From positions 1 through 33,678 of the forward strand of contig WBUO01000020.1 in NCBI GenBank assembly GCA_008933675.1: 33,678 nt of DNA, read 5' to 3'. This document shows, in pieces, positions 24,481 to 33,678 of the stretch. The position numbers and the translations under genes are program-made. Source of the stretch: Dechloromonas sp. (GTDB lineage Bacteria > Pseudomonadota > Gammaproteobacteria > Burkholderiales > Rhodocyclaceae). How positions within the stretch are numbered: position 1 is the stretch's first letter; every line of letters begins with the position of its first letter. The notes under the pieces were generated by a model. The model ran no database searches, had not been told where the DNA came from, and saw only the letters and a list, made by a program, of their open reading frames with translations.

Positions 24481-25890
24481 ATGGTAAAACAATCTCCGAA
24501 ACAGCGGGTCATCCCCATCCAGGCGGTGACCGATCCCAACGCCAAGGTCTATCCGCGCTCGATCAGCGGTCGCTTCCAGAACTGGCGCATCGCTTTCGTC
24601 TGGCTGACCCAGATCATCTTCTACGGTCTCTGCTGGCTGCCCTGGAACGGACGGCAGGCGCTGCTGTTCGATCTTGAGGAACGGCGCTTCTACATCTTCG
24701 ACATGGTGCTCTACCCGCAGGACACCATCTACCTGACCTTCCTGCTCTTGCTGTCGGCACTGGCGCTGTTCCTGTTCACTGCCGTTGCCGGCCGACTGTG
24801 GTGCGGTTATGCCTGCCCGCAAACGGTCTATACCGAAATATTCCTGTGGATCGAGAAATGGATCGAGGGCGACCGGCCGCAGCGCATGAAGCTCGACGCC
24901 GGCCCGCGCACTCCGGAACGGCTGCGCAAGAAGACGCTGAAGCACGGCATCTGGCTGGCGATTTCGCTGTGGACCGGGCTGACCTTCGTCGGCTACTTCA
25001 CGCCGATCCGCGAGTTGCTGGCCAGCATCGGGATGGGCAGCATCGGCGCCTGGGAGATCTTCTGGGTGCTGTTCTACGGCGCCGCCACCTACGGCATGGC
25101 CGGTTTCCTGCGCGAGCACATGTGCAAGTACATCTGCCCGTACGCCCAGTTCCAGTTCGTGATGTTCGACCGCGACACGCTGATCATCGCCTACGACGCC
25201 GAACGCGGTGAGCCGCGCGGCAGCCGTCCGAAGAAGACGGCCGATCCGCGCGCCATCGGCCTCGGCTCCTGCATCGACTGCGGTATCTGCGTCCAGGTCT
25301 GCCCGACCGGCATCGACATCCGCGACGGCCTGCAGCTCGAATGTATCGGCTGCGCTGCCTGCATTGACGCCTGCGATGGCGTCATGGACAAGATGAACTA
25401 CCCGCGCGGCCTGATCCGCTACTCGACCGAGAATGCCGTCGAGCATCATTACAGCCGGCCGCAGATCATCCGCCGCGCCGCCCGCCTGCGTACCCTGCTC
25501 TATCTGCTCGCCTTCCTGGCCCTGAGCGGCGCCGTCGCCTGGTCGCTGGCCACCAAGGTGCCGCTCAAGGTCGGTATCCAGAAGGACCGGGCCGCGCTCT
25601 ACCGCGAAAGCCACGACGGCGCCATCGAAAACACCTTCCAGGTCCACCTGACCAATGCCAGCGAACAGGACCGCCGCTTCCGCATCAGCGTGCACGGCCT
25701 GCCCGGCATCCGCCTGCAGGGCGAAGATACGGCCAGCGTGCCGGGCGCCGGCATGCTGGATCTGTCGGTCACCGTCGCCAACGAAGCGGGCAGCGTCGGC
25801 AGCGGCTCGCACCCGATCACCTTCACCATCGAAGACACCGCCAATCCGGACACCCGCGTCGAGCACAAGGCCACCTTCTGGATGCCGTGA
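24481..25890 (+). CDS. ccoG: CcoG (RdxA/FixG), membrane iron-sulfur protein
   Basis: 469 aa. In the family CcoG reduces copper for assembly of cbb3 cytochrome oxidase. Seen: about five membrane helices, the membrane-proximal cysteine motifs WCGYACPQTVYTE and MCKYICPYAQF, two ferredoxin-type [4Fe-4S] motifs (CIDCGICVQVCP and CIGCAACIDAC), and a C-terminal Ig-like periplasmic domain ending ATFWMP. The ATG at 24481 gives the usual length. The oxidase genes ccoNOQP are not in the window. Confidence 0.94.
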   Translation: MVKQSPKQRVIPIQAVTDPNAKVYPRSISGRFQNWRIAFVWLTQIIFYGLCWLPWNGRQALLFDLEERRFYIFDMVLYPQDTIYLTFLLLLSALALFLFTAVAGRLWCGYACPQTVYTEIFLWIEKWIEGDRPQRMKLDAGPRTPERLRKKTLKHGIWLAISLWTGLTFVGYFTPIRELLASIGMGSIGAWEIFWVLFYGAATYGMAGFLREHMCKYICPYAQFQFVMFDRDTLIIAYDAERGEPRGSRPKKTADPRAIGLGSCIDCGICVQVCPTGIDIRDGLQLECIGCAACIDACDGVMDKMNYPRGLIRYSTENAVEHHYSRPQIIRRAARLRTLLYLLAFLALSGAVAWSLATKVPLKVGIQKDRAALYRESHDGAIENTFQVHLTNASEQDRRFRISVHGLPGIRLQGEDTASVPGAGMLDLSVTVANEAGSVGSGSHPITFTIEDTANPDTRVEHKATFWMP

Positions 25891-25993
25891 GCGACCGCCC
25901 GTCCGGATTTCTGGAACGGCTGTTGCTTGGAATCTGTCGCAGCACTGTACTCAACCCTTTCGCCGACACCCCCACGAAGGGTGCCGGCGGCAC

Positions 25994-26000
25994 AAGGAGG
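25994..26000 (+). promoter_or_regulatory. Full-consensus ribosome-binding site of the AAA+ ATPase gene
   Basis: AAGGAGG lies 8 bases before the ATG at 26009 and sets that start rather than upstream in-frame Met codons within ccoG. A near-perfect stem (25954-25962 with 25975-25982) precedes it. Confidence 0.75.
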
Positions 26001-26008
26001 AAGTCATC

Positions 26009-26974
26009 ATGGCAAGCCACGACATCCGCCTCTCGGTCGCCGAGGAGCGCACCATCTACCACGTCGCCGACATCGAACGGGCGATGGAAGAAGCCGCCGG
26101 CAACCGCAACGAAGCCCTGGCCAGCTACTACGAGAAGATGCGCCAGCGCGGCGGCGGCCGTTTCCTGGTCCGCCCCAACGGCGCCGACATGATCGACGAC
26201 CTCTACGACTCCTGCCCCAATTTCGCCGACGTCATCGACGATCTGAAGAAGTACATCGCGCTGTCGATGGCCGGCAACGAACCGATGAGCTTCACGCCCA
26301 TCCTGCTGCTCGGCGAACCGGGCATCGGCAAGACGCATTTCGCCCGCGAACTGGCGGCCCGTCTGGGTACCGGCCACGAATTCATCTCGATGAGCTCGCT
26401 GACTGCAGGCTGGGTACTGTCCGGCGCCTCGTCGCAGTGGAACAACGCCAAACCGGGCAAGGTGGCGCACACTTTGGTGCATGGCGACTTCGCCAACCCC
26501 ATCGTGGTGCTCGACGAGGTGGACAAGGCCGGCGGCGACTCCCGCTACGACCCGATGGGCGCGCTGTACAGCCTGCTCGAGAAGGATACGGCGCGCGCCT
26601 TCAAGGACGAGTTCATCGACATCGACATCGATGCCTCGCACATTCTGTGGGTGACCACGGCCAATGACGAGCGCAGCATCCCCGAGCCCATCCTCAACCG
26701 GATGAACGTCTACGAAGTGCCGCGTCCGGACCACGATGCGGCGCTGCGCATCGCCGCCGCACTGTACCGCGAGACCATCCGCGAGCATGACTGGGGCTTC
26801 CCGCCGGAAGCACCGGAGGAGGTGCTCGAGTGCATCGGTTCGCTGCCGCCGCGCGACATGAAAAAACGCCTGCTCGCCGCCTTCGGCACGGCCAAGCTGG
26901 ACGGTCGCAACGAACTGGAGACCGGCGACTTCGAGAACGCCCGCATGGGACGTAGTCGCAAGATCGGTTTCTGA
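26009..26974 (+). CDS. Stand-alone Lon-like AAA+ ATPase
   Basis: 321 aa. Residues 1-95 are helical (a small N-terminal domain), followed by one AAA+ module: Walker A GEPGIGKT at 102-109, Walker B IVVLDEVDK at 165-173, sensor 1 VTTAN at 215-219, Arg finger candidate in ILNRM, and a C-terminal lid with PPRDMKKRLL. The module resembles that of Lon, but there is no protease domain (no Ser-Lys dyad region) and no substrate-binding N-domain. Partner and substrate are unknown. It stands 118 bp after ccoG with its own strong ribosome-binding site and ends before a GC-rich hairpin. Confidence 0.8.
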   Translation: MASHDIRLSVAEERTIYHVADIERAMEEAAGNRNEALASYYEKMRQRGGGRFLVRPNGADMIDDLYDSCPNFADVIDDLKKYIALSMAGNEPMSFTPILLLGEPGIGKTHFARELAARLGTGHEFISMSSLTAGWVLSGASSQWNNAKPGKVAHTLVHGDFANPIVVLDEVDKAGGDSRYDPMGALYSLLEKDTARAFKDEFIDIDIDASHILWVTTANDERSIPEPILNRMNVYEVPRPDHDAALRIAAALYRETIREHDWGFPPEAPEEVLECIGSLPPRDMKKRLLAAFGTAKLDGRNELETGDFENARMGRSRKIGF

Positions 26975-26989
26975 ACGGACGATATCCCG

Positions 26990-27020
26990 CGGCCGCGCCC
27001 GCCATCCGGGGGCGCGGCCG
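26990..27020 (+). terminator. GC-rich hairpin after the AAA+ ATPase gene
   Basis: Perfect 11-bp arms CGGCCGCGCCC (26990-27000) and GGGCGCGGCCG (27010-27020) with a 9-base loop, extendable by two pairs past a bulge. No T-run follows, so it may be a weak terminator or 3'-end stabiliser. Confidence 0.5.
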
Positions 27021-27056
27021 GGTTATGCTGGACGCCCCAGCTGCAATCCCGCCACC

Positions 27057-28250
27057 ATGCGCAACCCGGTTCCCGTCATCGTTCTCGCCCAGCTGTTCGG
27101 CACTTCGCTGTGGTTCTCGGCCAACAGCGCCGCCGACGACCTGATCCGCCAATGGGGCATCGGCCCGGCCGACATCGGCACGCTGACCAATGCGGTACAG
27201 CTCGGCTTCATCGTCGGCACCCTGAGCTTCGCCATCAGCGGCCTGGCCGACCGCTATGCTGCCAGCCGCATCTTTGCCGTCTGCGCCGTACTCGGCGCGC
27301 TGGCCAACGCGATCTTCGCGCTGTTCGCCGACGGCATGGCGAGCGGCGTGCCGCTGCGCTTCGCCGTCGGTCTGTGCCTGGCCGGGGTCTATCCGCTGGG
27401 CATGAAGCTCGTCGTCAGCTGGGTGCCGGAACGCGCCGGCGCCGCACTGGCCCAGCTGGTCGGCATGTTGACGCTGGGCACCGCATTGCCGCACGGCATC
27501 CGCCTGGCCGGTACCGGCTGGTCGTGGTCGGCCACGATCCTGGTTTCCTCGGCCCTGGCCCTGCTTGCCGCCGCACTGATCCTGCGCCTCGGCGACGGAC
27601 CGCATCTGAAGCGCCGGCACGATGCACCGCCACTACGTCTGGGCCGCGTCTTCCACACTTTCTCGATCCGCGAGTTCCGCGCCTCCGCCTTCGGGTACTT
27701 CGGCCACCAGTGGGAGCTCTACGCTTTCTGGACCCTGACCCCGGCGCTGATCGTCATCGGCGGTCTGGCGCTGCCGGGCAGTCCGGCCTTGTCGGCTTAC
27801 GCCTTCACCGTCATCGGCATCGGCGCCCTCGGCTGCCAGATCGGCGGCTGGTGCAGCCAGCGCTTCGGCAGTGCCCGCGTAGCCGCCGCGGCACTGGCCG
27901 GCTCGGCGCTGTGCTGCGCACTTTTCCCGCTGGCCATCGGCTGGCCGGCCTGGGCACTGACGGGACTGCTGCTCTTCTGGGGGGCGACCGTGGTCGCCGA
28001 TTCACCGCATTTCTCCGCCCTCTCGGCGCGGGCCTGTCCGCCGGAAATCGTCGGCAGTGCGCTGGCTTTTCAGAACGCCATCGGCTTTGCCATCACCATG
28101 CTGTCCATCCACCTGGCCAGCGCCCGGGTCGGCCAGTGGCACGATGCCATCGCCTGGTTGCTGCTGCCCGGGCCGGTGATCGGCCTGCTCGGTCTCTACC
28201 CGCTGTGGCGGGCCGGCAGCAACAAGCCGCCGGAAAAGTTGCGTTCCTAG
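27057..28250 (+). CDS. MFS transporter of unknown substrate
   Basis: 397 aa integral membrane protein with about 12 hydrophobic helices in two halves. Seen: N-terminal VIVLAQLFGTSLWFSANS, a motif-A-like loop GLADRYAASR between helices 2 and 3, and a basic central loop (LKRRHDAPPLR). Substrate cannot be told. Its stop codon TAG shares the CTAG at 28247-28250 with the stop of the convergent small gene. Confidence 0.85.
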   Translation: MRNPVPVIVLAQLFGTSLWFSANSAADDLIRQWGIGPADIGTLTNAVQLGFIVGTLSFAISGLADRYAASRIFAVCAVLGALANAIFALFADGMASGVPLRFAVGLCLAGVYPLGMKLVVSWVPERAGAALAQLVGMLTLGTALPHGIRLAGTGWSWSATILVSSALALLAAALILRLGDGPHLKRRHDAPPLRLGRVFHTFSIREFRASAFGYFGHQWELYAFWTLTPALIVIGGLALPGSPALSAYAFTVIGIGALGCQIGGWCSQRFGSARVAAAALAGSALCCALFPLAIGWPAWALTGLLLFWGATVVADSPHFSALSARACPPEIVGSALAFQNAIGFAITMLSIHLASARVGQWHDAIAWLLLPGPVIGLLGLYPLWRAGSNKPPEKLRS

Positions 28251-28525
28251 GCGACCAGCGCCATCGGCCGTGCCGGTGCCTCGGACTTCACCTGGACACC
28301 CTGTTTTTCCAGCCGGCGCATCTCGGCATTCAGGGCAACCTGCTGACCCGCAGTCAGCATCCGGTGACCGGCGCGCCAGTCGCAGCGGGCGTCACCGGAA
28401 TGAATGCCTGCAGCATGCAGGGCTCCAGCCATCTGGCGCAGATCCGCCTGATTGATGCGGCGACCATCGCTCAGTTCGGCGACAAATTCGTTCTTGCTCA
28501 GCAGTACGGTTGCTTCAATCGACAT
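28247..28525 (-). CDS. Small protein of unknown function
   Basis: 92 aa, soluble, no membrane segment and no signal peptide; contains ELSDGRRINQADLRQMAGALHAAG and a single Cys. No family recognised. It is likely real because GGAGGT lies 6 bases before the ATG (28532-28537) and the reading frame ends exactly at the CTAG shared with the MFS gene. It lies downstream of the lipoprotein gene on the same strand after 108 bp. Confidence 0.6.
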   Translation of the reverse strand: MSIEATVLLSKNEFVAELSDGRRINQADLRQMAGALHAAGIHSGDARCDWRAGHRMLTAGQQVALNAEMRRLEKQGVQVKSEAPARPMALVA

Positions 28526-28633
28526 GACGACACCTCCATGGACTGCAGGTTAGCGAAATGACGATTGCACAGGCTGTGGCATATTCCACACTTCACCCGA
28601 GATTACAAAAGTGACATGACGCGCGAATTCCCG

Positions 28634-29503
28634 CTAATCGCCGTCGAGACGCTGCGCCGCCCCTGCCGCCCGCCCGGAAAAGCCCGGCGCCAGCAGCTCC
28701 GTCGCCTGATAGCCGCGATTTACATCCAGCCCGAGCAAGCGCCAATCATGGACAGGCAGGTTGGGCAGCGGCTTCTTCAGGCGCTCGTAATAGCGCGTTG
28801 CCCAAAGGACGCCAGCGACCCTCCGATGGTCGAAAAAATCGACCTCGGCCACCGCACCCCGGGTTGAAGCCAGGCCATCCAGCGTGAAGCGCACCCGGCG
28901 CAACCAGCGCTGCTCGCGGTCGATATAGAGCAGGAAGCGGTCTTCCGCCGAGAAACCCAGGCCGGGACTGCGTACCGCCAGGAGGACATCGCAGTGATGA
29001 CCGTTCACGTAGACATCGTCGATTCTTTCAAGGTGACGATTGCCATCGAGAAAATAGAACGGGCCGCTGAGGAACAGGCGATAGCCATCGGCAACCAGGG
29101 CCGCCGCCATCCGCACTTCGTCGTCTTCCGTCGCCTGTCCGTTCAGGCTGACGGACACGGTATCGCCGGTACGCAGTACCTGTTTGCTCCCCCCCGGCCC
29201 CCGGTGAATCTGCGCGACGACAGGCGAACTGCCGAGCAGCAGGCGCTCCTCCGAGCCCTGGCGAAAATCCGCGTCGATCAAGGTCGGCTGCAGACGGCTG
29301 GCCACGCCGTACCACTCGCCGGCATAGGCGACGCTGACATCCTGCAACTCCCGCCAGGCCGCCAGACCGTGAGCCTCCGCCGAAGCCTGGAGGATGGCGC
29401 GCGCCGCGCCCGTCCCGTCGCCATTCAGCGGCTGAGGAATACCTCGCCCGGCACAGCCGACGAGCAGCGACGACAACAAACACAGAGCAGTGAGGCGCCA
29501 CAT
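28634..29503 (-). CDS. Lipoprotein of unknown function downstream of hoxC
   Basis: 289 aa. Signal peptide with lipobox LVGC ending at Cys17, so it is probably lipid-anchored on the periplasmic side. The body has regions DFRQGSEERLLLG, FLSGPFYFLDGN, RFLLYIDREQRWLRRVRFTLDG and VAEVDFFDHRRVAGVLWATRYY; this resembles the outer-membrane LolA/LppX-like half-barrel proteins in pattern, but I do not recognise the family. It follows hoxC by 50 bp on the same strand. The start is the ATG at 29503, at the signal peptide; upstream in-frame Met codons would spoil it. Confidence 0.7.
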   Translation of the reverse strand: MWRLTALCLLSSLLVGCAGRGIPQPLNGDGTGAARAILQASAEAHGLAAWRELQDVSVAYAGEWYGVASRLQPTLIDADFRQGSEERLLLGSSPVVAQIHRGPGGSKQVLRTGDTVSVSLNGQATEDDEVRMAAALVADGYRLFLSGPFYFLDGNRHLERIDDVYVNGHHCDVLLAVRSPGLGFSAEDRFLLYIDREQRWLRRVRFTLDGLASTRGAVAEVDFFDHRRVAGVLWATRYYERLKKPLPNLPVHDWRLLGLDVNRGYQATELLAPGFSGRAAGAAQRLDGD

Positions 29504-29553
29504 GGACACGGCAGGTTTCCTTACGGAAAAGAGTGAATGCGGTGGATCATGAC

Positions 29554-30975
29554 TCAGTGCACGGTACATACCATGCACGGATCGAAGGAGCGAACCACAT
29601 GCTGCACTGTCGGCGGCGCGCCGTCGCCGGCGGGCAGGCCGATCAGGGCCTGCTCCAGCGGGCCGGGTGTGGCGTCGCGGTCGCGCGGCGAGAAGTTCCA
29701 GGTGGTCGGGGCGATGATCTGGTAGCGCTCGATACGCCCGCGCCGGATGCTGAGCCAGTGGCCGAGGCTGCCGCGGGCGGCTTCGACCAGGCCGATGCCC
29801 TCGCCTGACTCCGGTAGCGGCGCCGGCAAGCAGAAGGGCTCGCCGGGGACGATGGCGCGCACCCACTGTTCCATGGCCGGCAGCACGGTGGCCAGCTCGA
29901 TCATCCGGGCGCTGACGCGGGCTGTGACGCTGCCGCCGTGGCGGGCGACCAGATCGCTGGCGAGCGCCTGGCCGGCGACCAGCTGGCGGGCCAGGGCGCC
30001 GGTCTCGACGACCTGGCCAGCGTAGCGCGGCGCCTTGCACCAGGTATAGGCATCCGCCTTCTCGGCATTGACCACGGTTTCTCCGGCCGCTGGCGGCAGT
30101 GGCTGGCCGTCGGCCAGCCAGGCGTGGCGGGTATCCTCGGTGATCCGCCCGGCGTCGAGCGTGGCGAGCCCTTGTTCCGGCCGCCACAGGCCGGCGGGAA
30201 ACAGGCCGTAAGCGCCGTAAGACAGGAAGCGGTCAGTGGCCCGACCGAGGCGCTCCAGACCGAGATCGGTCGCTGCGCGCAGGAACAGCGGGAAATCGCC
30301 GGGCCGGCCGGCGGCCCAGGCCTGCATTTGCCCCCACGAATCGACGGCAGCAAAGGCCTCCAGGCTGTCGCCGAGCAGCGTCCCTTCGACGAAGGCGCGG
30401 AATTCGCGCAGTAGCGCCAGCACGCGGATGCGCTCGGCAGCGCTCAGCGCCTTGGTACTGCCGCCCGGCTGCAGGGCCAGCGTGTGCGGCCAGCGGCCGG
30501 CGAGGAAGCCGATCAGGTTGAAGAAGCGCGCCCGCGCCTGCAGCATCGGCCCGCCGGCCGTGCCGCGGGTGGCGGTGAAGCGCGCCGCCAGCTCGTCGTA
30601 CCAGGGACGGCCGGCATAGGCCGGGCGGGCGAAGTCGGGCATGAAGAAGAGGTAGAAATGGGTCAGGTGATCGGCCAGGTTTTCCGTGGCCTGGATCAGC
30701 TGCCGCGCTAGCACGCCGTTGGGCGGCGGCGTGACGCCGGCCAGTTCGGCCAGAGCACTGGCAGCGGCGGCCGACTGGGCGACCGAACAGATGCCGCAGA
30801 TACGCGGCACGATGGCCAGTGCGTCTTCCGCCAGGCGGCCGACGAGCACCTGCTCGAAGCCGCGGAACAGCGGCGAGTTGACGCGGGCGGCGGCGATCTG
30901 GCCGGCCTCGACGTCGAGGCTGACTTCGAGATCGCCCTCGACGCGATTGAACGGTCCGAGCTGGATGCGCGTCAT
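29554..30975 (-). CDS. hoxC: HoxC (HupV), large subunit of the H2-sensing regulatory hydrogenase
   Basis: 473 aa NiFe-hydrogenase large subunit, cytoplasmic. The L1 motif RICGICSVAQS holds Cys60 and Cys63; the L2 motif DPCMVCTVH holds Cys467 and Cys470. The protein ends exactly at this His473, so there is no C-terminal peptide for an endopeptidase to remove; that is characteristic of the sensor group. It binds H2 at a low rate and signals through HoxJ. The ATG overlaps the hoxB stop by 4 bp (ATGA). It was chosen by the conserved MTRIQLGPFNRVEGDLEV start. Confidence 0.95.
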   Translation of the reverse strand: MTRIQLGPFNRVEGDLEVSLDVEAGQIAAARVNSPLFRGFEQVLVGRLAEDALAIVPRICGICSVAQSAAAASALAELAGVTPPPNGVLARQLIQATENLADHLTHFYLFFMPDFARPAYAGRPWYDELAARFTATRGTAGGPMLQARARFFNLIGFLAGRWPHTLALQPGGSTKALSAAERIRVLALLREFRAFVEGTLLGDSLEAFAAVDSWGQMQAWAAGRPGDFPLFLRAATDLGLERLGRATDRFLSYGAYGLFPAGLWRPEQGLATLDAGRITEDTRHAWLADGQPLPPAAGETVVNAEKADAYTWCKAPRYAGQVVETGALARQLVAGQALASDLVARHGGSVTARVSARMIELATVLPAMEQWVRAIVPGEPFCLPAPLPESGEGIGLVEAARGSLGHWLSIRRGRIERYQIIAPTTWNFSPRDRDATPGPLEQALIGLPAGDGAPPTVQHVVRSFDPCMVCTVH

Positions 30976-31970
30976 TTGCCCTGCTTCCTGACCGCCGGAC
31001 GGACCACCGGATGGTCGGCGACGGCGTTGTCGCGCACCCGTTTCGGCGTCGCCGACTTGGACAGCGCGGCCAGCGCGACGAACCAGGCCTTCGGCATGTC
31101 GGTCGGCAGGCCGATCGGGATGCCGGCCAGCTTGGGCGTTTCCTGGAAGGCATGGCCGGGCGACTCGAAGCCCGGCTCGGTGCAGGCGATGCAGGCGAAT
31201 CCGCCCTTCAGGCAGGAACCGTTGCCGTTCCACGGCCGCAGGTTGCAGTCGGCGTGCGCCTGGGTGCCCTTGCAGCCGAGGTTTTCCATCAGGCAGCCGA
31301 GGTCGGAGTGCTTCTCGGCACTGGCCTTGAATTCGTAATACTCGTTGCGCGCGCAGCCGTGATGCACCAGCTGGTCGGCGTAGAGCAGCGGTCGTCCGAC
31401 CTCGTCGAGATCGGCGGCGCTGAGTCCGTCGAGCGCCAGCTTTTCCAGCGTGTCGACGATCCAGCCCGGATGCGTCGGACAACCGGCGATATTGACCACC
31501 GGCAGCCCGCCGGCCGAGCGGAAGGCAGCGCCGAGCAGACCGCCCGGTGTGTCGCCGTCGTACTGCAGGCCGCAGGCTTCGAGTGGATTGCCCGGGGTGG
31601 TTGCCGACAGGCCCCCGTAGGCTGTACACGAGCCGATGGCGAAGACCCAGCGGGCGCGGGCAGCCAGGCGGGCGACCCAGTCGGTCAGCGGCCGGCCGTC
31701 GCCGGCCATCAGGTGGAACTTGCCGCTGCCGTTGGGGCCGCGCAGCATGGCACCCTCGATACACAGCACGTCGAAGGCCTGGCGGCCGTCGGCGCAGGCT
31801 TCGAGTATGCCCAGCGCCTCGTCGCCGCTTTCGACGGACAGCGCCGGATGCCACAGGAAATCGATCCCGGCATCGCGCAGTTCGTCGAACAGCGGGCGCG
31901 GTTCGGCGCACAGCAGCGACTGCGTGCAGCCGCCGCAGCCACCGCTCTGCAGCCACAGGACTTTCAGCAT
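30972..31970 (-). CDS. hoxB: HoxB (HupU), small subunit of the H2-sensing regulatory hydrogenase
   Basis: 332 aa iron-sulfur subunit. It begins at MLKVLWLQSGGCGGCTQSLL, so no Tat signal is present and it stays in the cytoplasm, unlike energy-generating uptake hydrogenases. Cluster ligands seen: Cys12 and Cys15, GSCTAYGG, NIAGCPTHPGW, HHGCARNEYYEFK, CLMENLGCKG, CNLRPWNGNGSCLKGGFACIACTEPGFE. Located 16 bp after hoxA. Confidence 0.95.
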   Translation of the reverse strand: MLKVLWLQSGGCGGCTQSLLCAEPRPLFDELRDAGIDFLWHPALSVESGDEALGILEACADGRQAFDVLCIEGAMLRGPNGSGKFHLMAGDGRPLTDWVARLAARARWVFAIGSCTAYGGLSATTPGNPLEACGLQYDGDTPGGLLGAAFRSAGGLPVVNIAGCPTHPGWIVDTLEKLALDGLSAADLDEVGRPLLYADQLVHHGCARNEYYEFKASAEKHSDLGCLMENLGCKGTQAHADCNLRPWNGNGSCLKGGFACIACTEPGFESPGHAFQETPKLAGIPIGLPTDMPKAWFVALAALSKSATPKRVRDNAVADHPVVRPAVRKQGK

Positions 31971-31986
31971 CGACGCGCGGCAGCGG

Positions 31987-33461
<1,475 letters not shown>

Positions 33462-33465
<4 letters not shown>

Positions 33466-33678
33466 CGGGGCACTTTCCAGTCGAGATCGCGGTGCCGGGC
33501 GAGATGGCGCGGCGTCCAGGAATGCGGCGAACGCGAGACGAAATGATAGCGCGCGACATGGTAGGACGGATCGAACCCGTAGAAATTGCGCCGCATCTCG
33601 GCGAGTTCGTCGGCCCGCCAGGCGGCCAGCGGCTTGGCCGCCTCGTCGGCGGCGCGGTTGGCGGCCTTGGCCGCCAGC
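33462..33678 (-). CDS. hypX: HypX (HoxX), hydrogenase maturation protein, C-terminal fragment
   Basis: Only the last 71 residues lie in the window; the gene runs off the right edge. The tail reads FYGFDPSYHVARYHFV then SWTPRHLARHR, which I recognise as the conserved end of HypX/HoxX, the protein thought to make CO for the NiFe active site in aerobic organisms. The stop TGA overlaps the hoxA ATG. Identification rests on this short stretch. Confidence 0.75.

Overview
The window (about 34 kb, GC-rich) looks like the chromosome of a Gram-negative betaproteobacterium, most likely Rhodocyclales (Dechloromonas/Azonexus-like). This rests on the gene content (LPS core genes, the block aroQ-accB-accC-prmA-DUF3426, a Tat-type Sco lipoprotein, an H2-sensing hydrogenase) and on recognised protein families; no database was searched.

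Left third (1-17.7 kb), housekeeping. On the minus strand, waaC and a partial waaA (LPS inner core) are divergent from a plus-strand set: UDP-glucuronate 4-epimerase, glmS and apaH. apaH converges on, and overlaps, an ornithine-lipid pair (olsB-olsA, minus strand). Next come a PfkB-family sugar/nucleoside kinase and the operon-like minus-strand block aroQ-accB-accC-prmA-DUF3426. A degenerate nucleotidyltransferase gene is divergent from mpl (murein peptide recycling), which overlaps a Sco-like gene lacking both copper-binding cysteines. A perfect bidirectional terminator separates this from maeB (malic enzyme).

Middle (17.9-24.4 kb), nickel. All on the minus strand: nsrR, nikR, a hydrogen-sensor histidine kinase (hoxJ/hupT) overlapping nikR, then a six-gene ECF nickel importer in the order nikK, nikL, an outer-membrane beta-barrel gene, nikM, nikQ, nikO. 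A NikR-like dyad lies just before nikK. Predicted mature N-termini of the three exported proteins, and the N-terminus of NikM, all present histidine at or next to the first residue. NikR and NikO both carry His-rich C-terminal tails.

Right third (24.5-33.7 kb). ccoG (divergent from nsrR), a stand-alone Lon-like AAA+ ATPase and an MFS transporter are on the plus strand. They are followed on the minus strand by a small unknown protein, a lipoprotein, and the regulatory hydrogenase cluster hypX(partial)-hoxA-hoxB-hoxC. HoxB has no Tat signal and HoxC ends exactly at its last nickel-ligand motif, as in H2 sensors of the HoxBC/HupUV type.

Working together: HoxBC senses H2 and passes the state to HoxJ, which controls HoxA, the activator of hydrogenase genes that presumably lie beyond the right edge. 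The nik operon supplies nickel for NiFe hydrogenases, and NikR limits import. The unusual point is that the kinase of the H2 relay sits in the nickel regulatory operon rather than next to hoxBC. No tRNA, rRNA, CRISPR, insertion sequence or phage gene was seen, and no gene-free stretch exceeds about 160 bp.
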